A stretch of 16,253 bases of DNA from CAZWUZ01 sp964637655 [NCBI: uncultured bacterium] (GTDB lineage: Bacteria; DAOPZR01): assembly GCA_964637655.1 (NCBI GenBank), contig CAZWUZ010000048.1, forward strand, positions 1 through 16,253, in the 5' to 3' direction. How positions within the stretch are numbered: the stretch's first letter is position 1; every line of letters begins with the position of its first letter. Of the stretch, positions 6,884 to 15,320 are shown piece by piece. Under the pieces are notes generated by a model that saw nothing but the letters and a program-made list of their open reading frames with translations, made no database searches and was not told the origin of the DNA. Position numbers and translations under genes: made by a program.

Positions 6884-8963
6884 GCGCCATTGCCAGCGCC
6901 GCGTACTGCGGCTTGAACGTAATTCCCCACGGCAGCAGCGCGCCCATCGCCGCCGGGATGAGCAGGATATTGTAGGCGAACGCCCAGAACAGATTGCCGC
7001 GGATGCGCGACATGACCGCGCGTCCCAGGCGTACCGCCGCCGCCACGCCGCGCGGATCATCGCGCATCAGCACCACGCTGCCGCTCTCCCGGGCAATGTC
7101 CGTGCCGCCCCCCATGGCGATGCCGGCCGCGGCTGACGCCAGCAGCGGCGCATCGTTGATGCCGTCGCCGACCGCTACCGGCGCCGCATCGAGTGCCTGC
7201 ACCTCGCCCAGCGCCTGCAGTTTTCCCTCCGGGAGCAGTCCGGCCCGGACGTTCTGTCTGGCGATGCCAAGTTGTGCTGCCACTGCCAGCGCCGTGCGTT
7301 CATGGTCGCCGGTCAGCAGCCAGACGTCGAGTCCGAGCGCGCGGCACTCAGCCACTGCCTGCGCTGCCGTCGGGCGCAGCGGGTCGCTGATGCCAAGCAC
7401 GCCAGCCCAGCGGCCGTCGATGACCACCCCGGCCACCGTCGCTGCCTGCGCACTCAACGCGTCCGTCTGCTGCTGCAGCGCCGCCGGCAGTATACCCGCT
7501 TTTTCCTGCAGCCACGCAATGCTGCCTGCCAGCACCGTGCGCCCGTCAACGTCCGCCTGCACGCCTTTGCCGGCAGCCACCTGTGCGTCTGCCGCGGCCG
7601 GCAGCACGATCCCACGCGCGCGCGCCGCCGCCACCACCGCGTCACCCAGCGGATGGTTCGCCTGCTGTTCCGCTGCCGCCGCCAGCCGCAGCATGTCCGC
7701 TTCCGTCATGCCGTCTGCCATGTGCAGCGTCGTCAGCGTCGGTTTCCCCAGCGTCAGCGTTCCCGTCTTGTCGAAGATCACCGCCTCCGCCTTTGCCAGC
7801 GCCTCGAAGGCCGCGCTATCGCGCACGAGTATCCCCGCGCGCGCCCCGACGCCCAGCCCGACCGTCACCGCCGCCGGGGTCGCCAGTCCCAACGCGCAGG
7901 GGCAGGCGACGGCCACCGTGGCGATAAAGATGCCCAGCGCTGCCGCGCCTCCGGCCTCACCCAGGTATGCCCCCGCGGCACCTGCGCCCGCCAGCAGCAG
8001 CACCAGTGGAATGAAATACGCCGTCACGCGGTCGGCAAGTTGCTGCACCGGCGGCTTCGAGCTCTGTGCCTCGCGCACGATACGCACGATATTCGCCAGC
8101 ACGGTCTCTTCGCCCACCGCGGTCGCTTCTATCCGCAACGTGCCGGTAAGGTTGCGCGTGCCGCCCGTCACCGCATCACCCGCGCGCTTGCGCACCGGGA
8201 GCGGTTCGCCCGTCAGCATCGACTCGTCGACCGTGCTGCTCCCCGCGGTGATGATGCCGTCGACGGGTACCGTATCACCCGCGCGCACCACCAGCGTCTC
8301 GCCTGCTTGCACCTCGGCCAGCGACACCGTCTGCTCCGAAGCGCCGCGCAGCACGATGGCGGTAGCCGGGCGCAAATCAAGCAGCGCGCGTATCGCCGCC
8401 CCCGTCTTCCCCTTCGCCCTGCCTTCGAGCCAGCGTCCGGCCAGCAGGAACCCCGCGAGCATCAGCGCCGCGTCAAGCAGTTGAAACTCCGCTGCCAGCA
8501 CACCCGTAGCCGCCAGCAGACCGGCCACTGCGCTCGTGCCGATGCCGAGCGCGTACATCACGTCCATCGTCAGGTGCCGTCCGCGCAGGGCGCGCCACGC
8601 GCCGGCATAAATTGGCCAGGCGCTGAACACCAGTGCCGCCAGCGCGACCGGCAGCAGGAACATCCCCGCGTCATGCAACACCATCAGCAACAGTGAAACG
8701 GCAAAAGCACCCCCGATGCGCGCGGGGAGCAGGCGGTCGTCGACCGGTTTTTGTTCTTCTGCCGCCACCCAGGTATACCCCGCACGCGTCACCGCCTCGC
8801 GTAGCATCGCCTCCGTCACGCTCCCGTCATGCGTGATGTGCGCGCTCCCGTCGAGCACATTGACCTGCGCCGCGCGCACCCCGGGCACGTCCTGCAGCGC
8901 CTGCTCCACCCGCGCCGCACACGCCGCGCAGTGCATCCCCCCGATGCGAACAGCGGTCTTCAT
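6822..8963 (-). CDS. copA: Cu(I)-exporting P1B-type ATPase (CopA)
   Basis: This ATPase of 713 residues pumps monovalent copper out of the cytoplasm. In order it has one N-terminal metal-binding domain with GMHCAAC (Cys12, Cys15), membrane helices, the TGEP actuator loop (251-254), the transport motif CPC (354-356), the phosphorylation site DKTGT (Asp398), the nucleotide-domain His-Pro (437-438), the hinge GDGINDAP (599-606) and a final helix pair. Tyr664-Asn665 and Met692...Ser695-Ser696 are the CopA-type metal ligands, marking Cu(I)/Ag(I) rather than zinc. A single metal-binding domain is common in bacteria. The start overlaps the upstream membrane glycosyltransferase by four bases (ATGA). 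The last 62 bases overlap the convergent SGNH gene. No copper regulator or chaperone is seen nearby. Confidence 0.97.
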   Translation of the reverse strand: MKTAVRIGGMHCAACAARVEQALQDVPGVRAAQVNVLDGSAHITHDGSVTEAMLREAVTRAGYTWVAAEEQKPVDDRLLPARIGGAFAVSLLLMVLHDAGMFLLPVALAALVFSAWPIYAGAWRALRGRHLTMDVMYALGIGTSAVAGLLAATGVLAAEFQLLDAALMLAGFLLAGRWLEGRAKGKTGAAIRALLDLRPATAIVLRGASEQTVSLAEVQAGETLVVRAGDTVPVDGIITAGSSTVDESMLTGEPLPVRKRAGDAVTGGTRNLTGTLRIEATAVGEETVLANIVRIVREAQSSKPPVQQLADRVTAYFIPLVLLLAGAGAAGAYLGEAGGAAALGIFIATVAVACPCALGLATPAAVTVGLGVGARAGILVRDSAAFEALAKAEAVIFDKTGTLTLGKPTLTTLHMADGMTEADMLRLAAAAEQQANHPLGDAVVAAARARGIVLPAAADAQVAAGKGVQADVDGRTVLAGSIAWLQEKAGILPAALQQQTDALSAQAATVAGVVIDGRWAGVLGISDPLRPTAAQAVAECRALGLDVWLLTGDHERTALAVAAQLGIARQNVRAGLLPEGKLQALGEVQALDAAPVAVGDGINDAPLLASAAAGIAMGGGTDIARESGSVVLMRDDPRGVAAAVRLGRAVMSRIRGNLFWAFAYNILLIPAAMGALLPWGITFKPQYAALAMALSSVSVLGLSLRLRMYQVQR

Positions 8964-10825
8964 TCGTGCATCTTCCCGCTGTTCTGCTTTCCCTCACCCT
9001 CAGGCAGGGACGCCGCCGCAGTTCCGTGTCTCCCCTCTCCCGCCGGGGTATGCGCCGCCGCAGTTCCGTGTTTCTCCTCCCCCGCAGGGATAGACGCCGG
9101 CGCAGTTTCGTGTTTTTCCTTTCCTTCAGGGAAAGGACGCCGCGTAGCGGCGGGTGAGGGTTGCGTCAGCGCACGCGCAGCAACAACGTTCAGCAACAGG
9201 ACGGCGGCCAGCCAGGCATACGCTTTACCGTCAAGCGGAAGGGAAAAGTGCGTGCCGACCCGCACCAGCGACGGCAGGTAGCCAACCGCCTGCGGTGCCA
9301 CGGTCTGCACGAGACGATTACGCCCGTCTGCACGTTCGTAGCGGAAGACCGGGGCGATGGCGCCAGCCAGGTAAAGCAGCAGCGAGACGCCAAGCAGCAG
9401 GGTGAGCAGCGTCCTTCCGCGCGGCGCGAATTGCTGCCAGAGGAAACCGGTCAGCAACGCGAGAAAAGGCGCGACCGGGGCGAGATAACGCCCGCTCACT
9501 GCCCCCACACCCCAGATACCGAACCAGCCGTGGAAGAAACTGAACCCTGCGACCACCAGCAGCGAAACACCACCTGCGAAAGACAACGCGCGTACGCGCC
9601 GCAGCGCCACGTACACCGCCAGCGGCAACAGCAGGAAGATCGGGGCGATGAACCAGAGGCCGTATTCCTGGTCGAGGAAAAAGCGCAGCACCTGTGACGG
9701 GAAGAGTTCCGGGAAAAGCGTTGCTTCACCGCCACGATGCCCGGGGGCCGACAGCAGCCGGCGATACCCGAGCATCGCCAGTCCAAGCACCCCCACGCCG
9801 GTCACCAGCGCTGCCGCCGCAATTTTCCGTGTGCGCAACCGCCAGAGCGCGGCAAGAAGCAGCGCCAGCGCAAGGTAGGCGTAGCGCGCATGCAGCCAGG
9901 GGAGCGTGCCGAGACAGAGCGCGACCGCCGCCACTGGCACTTTCTCGCGCAACAGCAGGCGCAGCGCAATGACCGTCAGCAGCGCGGCAAACAGTTCCGG
10001 GTAGATATGTGTCGCGAAAGTCGCTGCAGGGGCGCAGAGCGCCCCGCACAACCAGCTAAAACAGGCCGCGCCATGCTCCGCGAACACCGCCGTGCAAAGT
10101 TTCCAGAACTGCCAGGCCAGCACGGTTGCCAGCAGCAGTTGCAGGAACACCGCCCCGGTGTTCCCCGCCAGCGCATACCCCGGCAGCAACAACGCGCAGT
10201 AGGTCGGGAAATAGCCGGCATGGTGGCGGATGCTGCCGTCCGCCTGCGGCACCGCCTCCAGCAGATGGTGCAATGCAGGCGGCACATTGTTCGTCAGGTC
10301 AAGATCCCCGTCAGCCAGTACGCTCGCGCACATCCAGAGATAGTACGGCTCGTCGCCATGTACATCGTGCAGAATGATGGCGGGAAAAGCGCCGAGGTAA
10401 GCCAGCAGCGCGATGGCGGCAGCCAGAGCTGCCTTTCTCCGCGCTGACAACGTCGCCCCGCGCCACAGTGCACGCAGCAGCAGCGCTGCCGCGATCAGCA
10501 GCGTCCCCGCCCATACCGCGAGCAGCACGTACTTGTGCACGCCCAGCGCATTACGGAAAGCACCAACTTCAGCGATGAACCACCCGGGCAGGTGCAGCCA
10601 GCAGGCGAGCAACGGCAGCAGCACTACCCGCGGCCCGGTCTGCGGCAACAGCACATACGCAGCGCTGAACCATGCCCCGGCCAGTAGCGGGGCGGTGACC
10701 AGCAGAACGAGCATCATCGGTACGATATACGCGGCCGGAAAAACAGCTGACACATAGGCCCCCAGCAACAGCAGACCGGCGAACACGGCAATAGCAATGA
10801 TGATGTCAGGCAGCGTCTTTAGCAT
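8960..10825 (-). CDS. GT-C-like membrane glycosyltransferase with repeat tail
   Basis: This is a membrane protein of 621 residues with about 13 hydrophobic segments, counting from the ATG at 10825. After roughly four segments comes [11 protein letters not shown], with Asp158-Glu159. This is the acidic pair of GT-C enzymes of the ArnT/protein mannosyltransferase type, which use polyprenyl-phosphate sugars at the outer membrane face of the inner membrane. [10 protein letters not shown], near residue 370, is a second conserved-looking loop. The frame is open from 10984, but a TTGCCA-17-TATACT promoter ends seven bases before 10825, and the earlier stretch lacks a start signal. Residues 565-621 are a hydrophilic tail of 14-residue repeats, apparently a captured DNA repeat. 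The stop overlaps copA by four bases. Acceptor and sugar are unknown, and the link with copper export is unexplained. Confidence 0.82.
   Translation of the reverse strand: MLKTLPDIIIAIAVFAGLLLLGAYVSAVFPAAYIVPMMLVLLVTAPLLAGAWFSAAYVLLPQTGPRVVLLPLLACWLHLPGWFIAEVGAFRNALGVHKYVLLAVWAGTLLIAAALLLRALWRGATLSARRKAALAAAIALLAYLGAFPAIILHDVHGDEPYYLWMCASVLADGDLDLTNNVPPALHHLLEAVPQADGSIRHHAGYFPTYCALLLPGYALAGNTGAVFLQLLLATVLAWQFWKLCTAVFAEHGAACFSWLCGALCAPAATFATHIYPELFAALLTVIALRLLLREKVPVAAVALCLGTLPWLHARYAYLALALLLAALWRLRTRKIAAAALVTGVGVLGLAMLGYRRLLSAPGHRGGEATLFPELFPSQVLRFFLDQEYGLWFIAPIFLLLPLAVYVALRRVRALSFAGGVSLLVVAGFSFFHGWFGIWGVGAVSGRYLAPVAPFLALLTGFLWQQFAPRGRTLLTLLLGVSLLLYLAGAIAPVFRYERADGRNRLVQTVAPQAVGYLPSLVRVGTHFSLPLDGKAYAWLAAVLLLNVVAARALTQPSPAATRRPFPEGKEKHETAPASIPAGEEKHGTAAAHTPAGEGRHGTAAASLPEGEGKQNSGKMHE
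8984..9133 (-). repeat. Tandem 42-bp repeat encoding the C-terminal tail
   Basis: There are three full units (9133-9092, 9091-9050, 9049-9008) and a partial fourth (9007-8984). Each encodes 14 residues of the form [FITL]-P-x-G-E/K-x-K/R-H-x-T-A-x-A-x. The core gccgccgcagttccgtg is identical at 9012-9028 and 9054-9070 and nearly so at 9096-9112. The flanks hold inverted CCCTCACCC and GGGTGAGGG-like arms (forward ggcgggtgaggg near 9150 and ccctcaccctc near 8993), like the short palindromic elements scattered in many genomes. Confidence 0.8.
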
Positions 10826-10832
10826 ATCAGAC

Positions 10833-10861
10833 AGTATAGCCGCTCCGTACTGACTTGGCAA
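10833..10861 (-). promoter_or_regulatory. Promoter of the membrane glycosyltransferase-copA operon, leaderless type
   Basis: On the minus strand the -35 is TTGCCA (10861-10856), the spacer is 17 bases and the -10 is TATACT (10838-10833). Seven bases separate it from the ATG at 10825, so the message should start at the codon itself. This placement decides the start of the gene. Confidence 0.7.
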
Positions 10862-10867
10862 GTTCCT

Positions 10868-10897
10868 TTGACAATCATCTTTAGCGGATAGTATACT
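10868..10897 (+). promoter_or_regulatory. Promoter of the DUF2079/acyltransferase genes
   Basis: A full consensus TTGACA (10868-10873) is followed by an 18-base spacer and TATACT (10892-10897). Unlike the other promoters here, no start codon follows at once. A leader of about 55-60 bases runs to the GTG at 10961. Its -35 box lies six bases from that of the divergent promoter. Confidence 0.7.
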
Positions 10898-10960
10898 CAT
10901 CGCCACGGCTACGGGTTCAACCTGCAGTCGCTCAACACGCCGTCCGGAGGATACCAACCA

Positions 10961-11059
10961 GTGATTTTTTTGTCCCGGCAGCAACTGCAGTTCCGTTCAT
11001 GCCCGCCGCATTTTCGTATACGTCCATTGCTCACCGCCACCGAGCAAGTACACCACTGA
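10961..11059 (+). CDS. Short upstream ORF, 32 residues, coupled to the DUF2079 gene
   Basis: A strong GGAGGA site (10946-10951) stands nine bases before a GTG at 10961. The frame starts MIFLSRQQLQ and encodes 32 residues ending EQVHH. Its TGA (11057-11059) shares one base with the ATG at 11059 (TGATG), the classic layout for translational coupling. The peptide is basic (four Arg, four His if the last two count), lacks a membrane segment and has no run of one amino acid typical of attenuators. It may only deliver ribosomes to the next gene. Alternatively, the peptide is not real and the next gene starts at 10999, though no ribosome site precedes that ATG. Confidence 0.5.
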   Translation: MIFLSRQQLQFRSCPPHFRIRPLLTATEQVHH

Positions 11060-12717
11060 TGAATTGGCACACTGCCTACCTGCTCAAGCGCGAAATCCCC
11101 CTGCTCTGCACACTGACATTGATTGCGTTAGTGCTCTATCGTTGCCGTGCGCCACGCTGGCTGACTGAAACCAAGCGGGCGCGTCTAGCCCGGCTTTTCA
11201 CCGCGTGCAGCACGGCAGGCATGCTAGTCGTCCTCGCCTCCCTGCTGCCGCTCTCTCCTGCGCGATTTTATACCAATAGCATGGTCTACGATGCCCCGTA
11301 CTGCTATCAGGGTAGCAAAGTCATGGCGACCGGTAGCGGCTATTTTTCCTCCGCCCTCGCCAGCAAGGGATTTGTGCGATCGACCGTTGATTTATCTCTG
11401 GTTGCTGACTACGGGAGTCTCTTACGCGAGCATCAGCCGTGGCTGCTCGCCCCCGTTTACCGCATCGTCTATGCGGTCTGCGGCTCGCACCAAGTGGTTT
11501 TCATCCTGGTACTTGTTGCTGCCGTCTTCGCCGCAGTGCCGGCCTATGTGCTACTGGTCAGTACGCGCTTTCCCGCGCAGGCGCGCCTGCTTACCGCCGC
11601 CTTCGTCCTCTCCCCTCTGCTACTTTATCAGGCGCTTGGCGATTATTCCTGGTATCCGTTCGGGCTCGCCACCGGGCTCCTTTTTGTTCACTGGTTTCTG
11701 CAGGAACGTTATGGACTTGCCGCCCTCGCCTCGCTAGCCGCCGTACTCGCTTTTGAGCAGTACATCCTTGTCTTCGGCCTCTTCTTCGCCCGCCTGTTTT
11801 TCCACCGGCAGGCACGTGCCTGGTCAGCAGGCATGCTCACGATCTATGCCGCGTACTACCTCTTTCTGAAGTTCGGTTTGCCGCGATGGTGGGGCGTCAC
11901 CTGGGCTCTCAGTGGTGGTTTTTCCCTGATGCATTTCACCACCGCATCGGTCTGGATAAGGTTTGCCCAAGTTTGGCTCTACTACGGCCTCTGTTTCCTG
12001 TTCCTCCCGTTCCGCAACCGCTTTGCACTCGCCAGCGTCACCGGAATCCTGCTGCTATACTTCGCTTCGGGTCGCGAACTGCGCTATGCTGAATTCCATT
12101 ACTGCTATCCCGCCATGGTACTCCCTTTTCTTGCCTATGGGCTCTGCCGTGAATTCCCGCGTCTGCGTCACCCGCTCCGTTTTGCCTTAACGCTTGTTGC
12201 GGTCAATCTCTGCTTACTATATGCCAAGGGACCTCTCCCACTCGCGCGCTCCTACCTGCTCCTGACCTCGCCCGGCAATATGCGCCAATACCTCCCGTCA
12301 AACCATGACCGCCTGCAAAACGCTGCCGCGCAGTATGCCTCCTCTCTTGCCTCAGCCGATTCCCTAGTTATCGCCCCGTTGCCCATGCTCTTCCCGTTAG
12401 CCGGCAGTTTCAACCAGGTCTATACGCTCTACACTATGAACGACAACGACTTCCATAGTGCCACTCTGATTATCTACGATGAGCATGATATCGGCCTGAC
12501 GCACTGCCCCCCCGGCGTGGCGGAAATTACCCGCGCGCGAATCGAACACTTGCTGCATGACCCGCGCTACCAGCTCTGCTGGTATGATGACGGGATTTAC
12601 CTATTCGCCCGGCAGCCTGTGAGTCATCCGCAACCGGCAGTCTTCGCACCACCGCCAGCGCCAGTCGACGAAACGGCGTTGGTCAGACGTTTACTGTCTG
12701 AGCGCGCATACCATTAG
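11059..12717 (+). CDS. DUF2079-type multispanning membrane protein
   Basis: This protein of 552 residues has about ten membrane segments. The order of features fits the DUF2079 family: an early periplasmic loop with REHQPWLLAPVYRIVY, then paired helices, LSPLLLYQALGDYSWYPF, then LAFEQYILVFG where the family has a kEd-like position. The C-terminal soluble part has LVIAPLPMLFPLAGSFNQVYTLY and ATLIIYDEHD, matching the family's late 'safe-guarding of phrases' of the type x-VxAxxxLxPhL...YVLLD. DUF2079 proteins have a GT-C-like fold, but their reaction is not established. I start at 11059 on the basis of the overlap with the upstream ORF; the frame extends to 10999. Codons are visibly richer in A/T than those of flanking genes. 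The next gene follows after one base. Confidence 0.75.
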   Translation: MNWHTAYLLKREIPLLCTLTLIALVLYRCRAPRWLTETKRARLARLFTACSTAGMLVVLASLLPLSPARFYTNSMVYDAPYCYQGSKVMATGSGYFSSALASKGFVRSTVDLSLVADYGSLLREHQPWLLAPVYRIVYAVCGSHQVVFILVLVAAVFAAVPAYVLLVSTRFPAQARLLTAAFVLSPLLLYQALGDYSWYPFGLATGLLFVHWFLQERYGLAALASLAAVLAFEQYILVFGLFFARLFFHRQARAWSAGMLTIYAAYYLFLKFGLPRWWGVTWALSGGFSLMHFTTASVWIRFAQVWLYYGLCFLFLPFRNRFALASVTGILLLYFASGRELRYAEFHYCYPAMVLPFLAYGLCREFPRLRHPLRFALTLVAVNLCLLYAKGPLPLARSYLLLTSPGNMRQYLPSNHDRLQNAAAQYASSLASADSLVIAPLPMLFPLAGSFNQVYTLYTMNDNDFHSATLIIYDEHDIGLTHCPPGVAEITRARIEHLLHDPRYQLCWYDDGIYLFARQPVSHPQPAVFAPPPAPVDETALVRRLLSERAYH

Positions 12718-12718
12718 C

Positions 12719-13846
12719 GTGCGGTCCGGATTTCCTGCCATGCACCTAGGCGATCAGCACACAACATCATCCCCGGTCGAAAGCGTGACGCGCGACCGTC
12801 TTCCTTGGCTTGACGTGCTGCGCGGAGTTGCCATATTGCTGGTCATCATGCAACACGTTTCCCCATATCCGTGGTTGCTGCGCTGCGGTTGGATCGGGGT
12901 TGACCTTTTCTTTGTCCTCAGCGGTTTTCTCGTCGGTGGTCTCCTTTTCGCCGAGTACCGACGCTACAGTACCATCGATGTGCTGCGTTTCTACATCCGC
13001 CGTGGATTCAAAATTTACCCTGCGTTTTACCTTTTTTTGGTGTTATCGCTGTTAATGCAATATCAGATTGACCCGCCACGCGCCTGGTCATTTGTCGCTG
13101 CGGAAATCCTTTTCCTGCAAAACTATTTCCGACCGGTATGGACACACACCTGGTCGCTGGCCGTTGAAGAACACTTTTATCTCCTACTGCCGCTCCTCCT
13201 GCTGCTCATGCTGCGCCGGCGTTCCACCGGCAGTCCCTTTGCCACACTGCCGCACATCGTCATCAGTGTCGCAGGCATAACACTCGGATTGCGCGTCATC
13301 AACACCCTGGTCCGGTCAGCACACACGTTCGGCACCCATCATTTCCCCACCCACTTGCGGCTTGACGCCCTGCTGTGCGGCGTACTGCTTGCTTACTGGT
13401 ACCACTTTCACTGGGCAGCACTGCTTGCGTTTTGTACCCGCTGGCGAACGCCGCTGGTGGCGGCGGTTCCTCTGCTGATCATTCCGTGCACCCTCTATTG
13501 GCCTGACCACCGCTTTGTACATACCATAGGGTTCACCCTGCTCACCCTCGGTTTCAGTTCCCTGGTGCTCACCGTGCTGGGGCGCTCCCGTCCTGCTCCC
13601 CGCAACCCGCTCTGGCAACTGCTCTCGCATCTGGGGATTTATTCCTACTCGATCTACCTGTGGCACTACCCCGTGATCGGTTGGCTGCGGCTGTATTGCC
13701 CGTCCGTGCTAACCTCCGGCTGGCCGGGTGCCCTTTGGCTTGGTGCGTTGTCGGTTATCCCCGGGGTACTGATGGCGAAGCTGGTCGAGTACCCGCTGTT
13801 GCGCCTGCGCGATGTATGGTTTCCCACCCGCAGCCGACTGTTATAG
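12719..13846 (+). CDS. Acyltransferase-3 family membrane O-acyltransferase (OafA/YrhL-like)
   Basis: This membrane protein of 375 residues carries the acyltransferase-3 marks in order: LDVLRGVAILLVIMQH (catalytic His46), WIGVDLFFVLSGFLVGGLL, FYIRRGFKIYPAFY, HTWSLAVEEHFYLLLP and, near the end, YSYSIYLWHYPVIGW. About ten membrane helices are present, and there is no SGNH domain fused at the C-terminus. The family moves acyl groups from acyl-CoA across the inner membrane onto sugars of O-antigen, peptidoglycan or exopolysaccharide. The GTG at 12719 lies one base after the previous stop, suggesting reinitiation. The ATG at 12740 is an alternative, and neither has a clear Shine-Dalgarno site. Base use resembles the DUF2079 gene, and the two probably form one unit. 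Confidence 0.93.
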   Translation: MRSGFPAMHLGDQHTTSSPVESVTRDRLPWLDVLRGVAILLVIMQHVSPYPWLLRCGWIGVDLFFVLSGFLVGGLLFAEYRRYSTIDVLRFYIRRGFKIYPAFYLFLVLSLLMQYQIDPPRAWSFVAAEILFLQNYFRPVWTHTWSLAVEEHFYLLLPLLLLLMLRRRSTGSPFATLPHIVISVAGITLGLRVINTLVRSAHTFGTHHFPTHLRLDALLCGVLLAYWYHFHWAALLAFCTRWRTPLVAAVPLLIIPCTLYWPDHRFVHTIGFTLLTLGFSSLVLTVLGRSRPAPRNPLWQLLSHLGIYSYSIYLWHYPVIGWLRLYCPSVLTSGWPGALWLGALSVIPGVLMAKLVEYPLLRLRDVWFPTRSRLL

Positions 13847-13931
13847 CCGGCAGCAGCTAGAACGTTCCTGATGTTCCTCCCGGCGGTCCGGATAACTCGC
13901 GCGGAGGACTCTGGAGCATTCAGGCCACCGG

Positions 13932-13960
13932 TTGACAGGCATCAGCGTGCTGTATATACT
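13932..13960 (+). promoter_or_regulatory. Promoter of the molybdenum hydroxylase operon
   Basis: A full consensus TTGACA (13932-13937), a 17-base spacer and TATACT (13955-13960) form one of the strongest promoters in the window. Transcription should start near 13967. In the gap between 13847 and 13931 I see an 8-base palindrome GAACGTTC near 13860 and GC-rich partial repeats, but no convincing terminator with a T run. Confidence 0.75.
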
Positions 13961-14013
13961 CAACGTATTGCATGGAAGCGTGGCTTCCTCACAGCGCCAA
14001 AGGTGGTGATCCC

Positions 14014-14823
14014 ATGAATTACGCATTTGGCTACGTAGCACCAAGGTCGCGGGCGGAACTCTTCCGCCTGCTGAGCAGCGCCGACGGCTGCGCCATACTA
14101 GCCGGCGGCACCGATCTCATCTGCGACATCCGCGGCGGCAATCGCACGCCGAAGGTGGTCGTGGATCTCAAGCAGGTCAGGGAGTTCAGCAAGCTCGCCT
14201 TCAGCAAAAAAGAGGGGCTCAGCATCGGGGCGGCCGTCACCTGCGCCGAACTCCTCGCCAGCCCGCTGATCAAGAAGCGTTTCCCTGCGCTCATCCTCAC
14301 CGCCATGCACCTCGGGTCCAATCAGGTGCGGCAGCGCGCCACCGCGGTCGGCAACGTCTGCAATGCCTCACCCTGCGCCGATGTCGGGCTCGCCCTCTTC
14401 GCGCTGCAGGCGGTCGCGCATATCGGCTCGCCGCGCGGCACGCGCGTTGTTCCCGTCACGCAACTGATCACCGGGGTCAAGCGCACCTGCCTTGCCGCCG
14501 ACGAGATTGTCGAACGCGTCGTCGTCCCCGCCGCCATGGCGGACGCGAAAGCGGGCTTCGAAAAACTCAAGCGCATCAAGGGGCATGACCTTTCTCTCGT
14601 GTCGGCTTGCATGGTAAAGAAGGGGAGAAAAATGTTCATCGCCATCGGCTCGGCGGCCCCCACCCCGGTGGTGCTCCCGGCACTTGCGTCGAATACGCCG
14701 CCGAAAAAGGCCGCTGATCTCGCCTGCAAAGCCGTCAAGCCCATCGACGACATCCGCTGTTCGCGCGAGTACCGCCTGACCATGCTGCATGACTACGTCG
14801 AAAAACTGGCGCGGGAGGTGTAA
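14014..14823 (+). CDS. FAD-binding subunit of a xanthine dehydrogenase/CO dehydrogenase-family enzyme
   Basis: This medium subunit of 269 residues carries electrons from the iron-sulfur subunit to an acceptor through FAD. It has the family's opening FGYVAPRSRAEL, the flavin pyrophosphate loop AGGTDL (30-35), and ATAVGNVCNASPCADV near residue 110, the second FAD loop. A closing SREYRLTMLHDYVEKL is normal for the family. Length is slightly short of the common 280-290. I start at 14014, which follows a GGTGGTG ribosome site and fits family alignments. An in-frame ATG at 13972 lies 11 bases after the -10 and would add 14 residues. The order FAD, 2Fe-2S, molybdopterin is shared by coxMSL and many xanthine dehydrogenase operons. 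Confidence 0.93.
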   Translation: MNYAFGYVAPRSRAELFRLLSSADGCAILAGGTDLICDIRGGNRTPKVVVDLKQVREFSKLAFSKKEGLSIGAAVTCAELLASPLIKKRFPALILTAMHLGSNQVRQRATAVGNVCNASPCADVGLALFALQAVAHIGSPRGTRVVPVTQLITGVKRTCLAADEIVERVVVPAAMADAKAGFEKLKRIKGHDLSLVSACMVKKGRKMFIAIGSAAPTPVVLPALASNTPPKKAADLACKAVKPIDDIRCSREYRLTMLHDYVEKLAREV

Positions 14824-14825
14824 TC

Positions 14826-15320
14826 ATGGCCACGACCATTACCTTCACCATCAACGGCCGCAAAACGACGCGCAGCGTCGAGGATAACCGCACCCTGCTC
14901 CACTTCCTGCGTGACGACCTCGGGCTCACCGGCACCAAGGAAGGGTGCGGCATGGGCGAGTGCGGCGCCTGCACGGTGCTCTTCAACGGCAACCCGGTCA
15001 ACTCCTGCCTCGTCCTCGCCGTCGAAGCGGATGGCGCAAAAATCGAGACCATCGAAGGCGAAGCGAAGAACGGCAAACTGTCGAAACTGCAGCAGTCGTT
15101 CCACGAGCATCACGCGGTGCAGTGCGGCTTCTGCACCCCGGGGATGATCATGTCGGTGCGCGCGCTGCTCAAGCAGCATCCGCGCCCCACCGACGAGCAG
15201 ATCCGCGAGGCGCTCGACGGCAATTTCTGCCGCTGCACCGGCTACACCCAGATCATCGAGGCGGTGCGCGCCGTCAGCGGCCGCGCCAAGGACAACCGGG
15301 AGGATATCCGCTATGCTTGA
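14826..15320 (+). CDS. 2Fe-2S subunit of a molybdenum hydroxylase
   Basis: This small subunit of 164 residues has the two cluster domains of the family. The N-terminal ferredoxin-like domain has Cys41, Cys46, Cys49 and Cys61, in EGCGMGECGACTV and the later NSC. The C-terminal four-helix domain has Cys100 and Cys103 in QCGFCTPGM, then Cys135 and Cys137 in CRCTGY. It passes electrons from the molybdenum centre to FAD. A GGGAGG site at 14813-14818, inside the end of the FAD gene, precedes the ATG by seven bases. The 3' end overlaps the molybdopterin subunit by eight bases. All eight ligands are present. Confidence 0.96.
   Translation: MATTITFTINGRKTTRSVEDNRTLLHFLRDDLGLTGTKEGCGMGECGACTVLFNGNPVNSCLVLAVEADGAKIETIEGEAKNGKLSKLQQSFHEHHAVQCGFCTPGMIMSVRALLKQHPRPTDEQIREALDGNFCRCTGYTQIIEAVRAVSGRAKDNREDIRYA

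Noticed and set aside
6994-8696. Two long plus-strand frames opposite copA
   Set aside because: copA is complete with all P1B ATPase motifs on the minus strand; the opposing products are low-complexity shadows.
8984-9133. CRISPR array
   Set aside because: The 42-bp units are contiguous, without unique spacers, and are read through in frame as protein.
13847-14013. Riboswitch (purine or molybdenum cofactor) before the molybdenum hydroxylase operon
   Set aside because: Only about 45 bases lie between the predicted transcription start and the gene start, too short for those aptamers, and no conserved core is seen.
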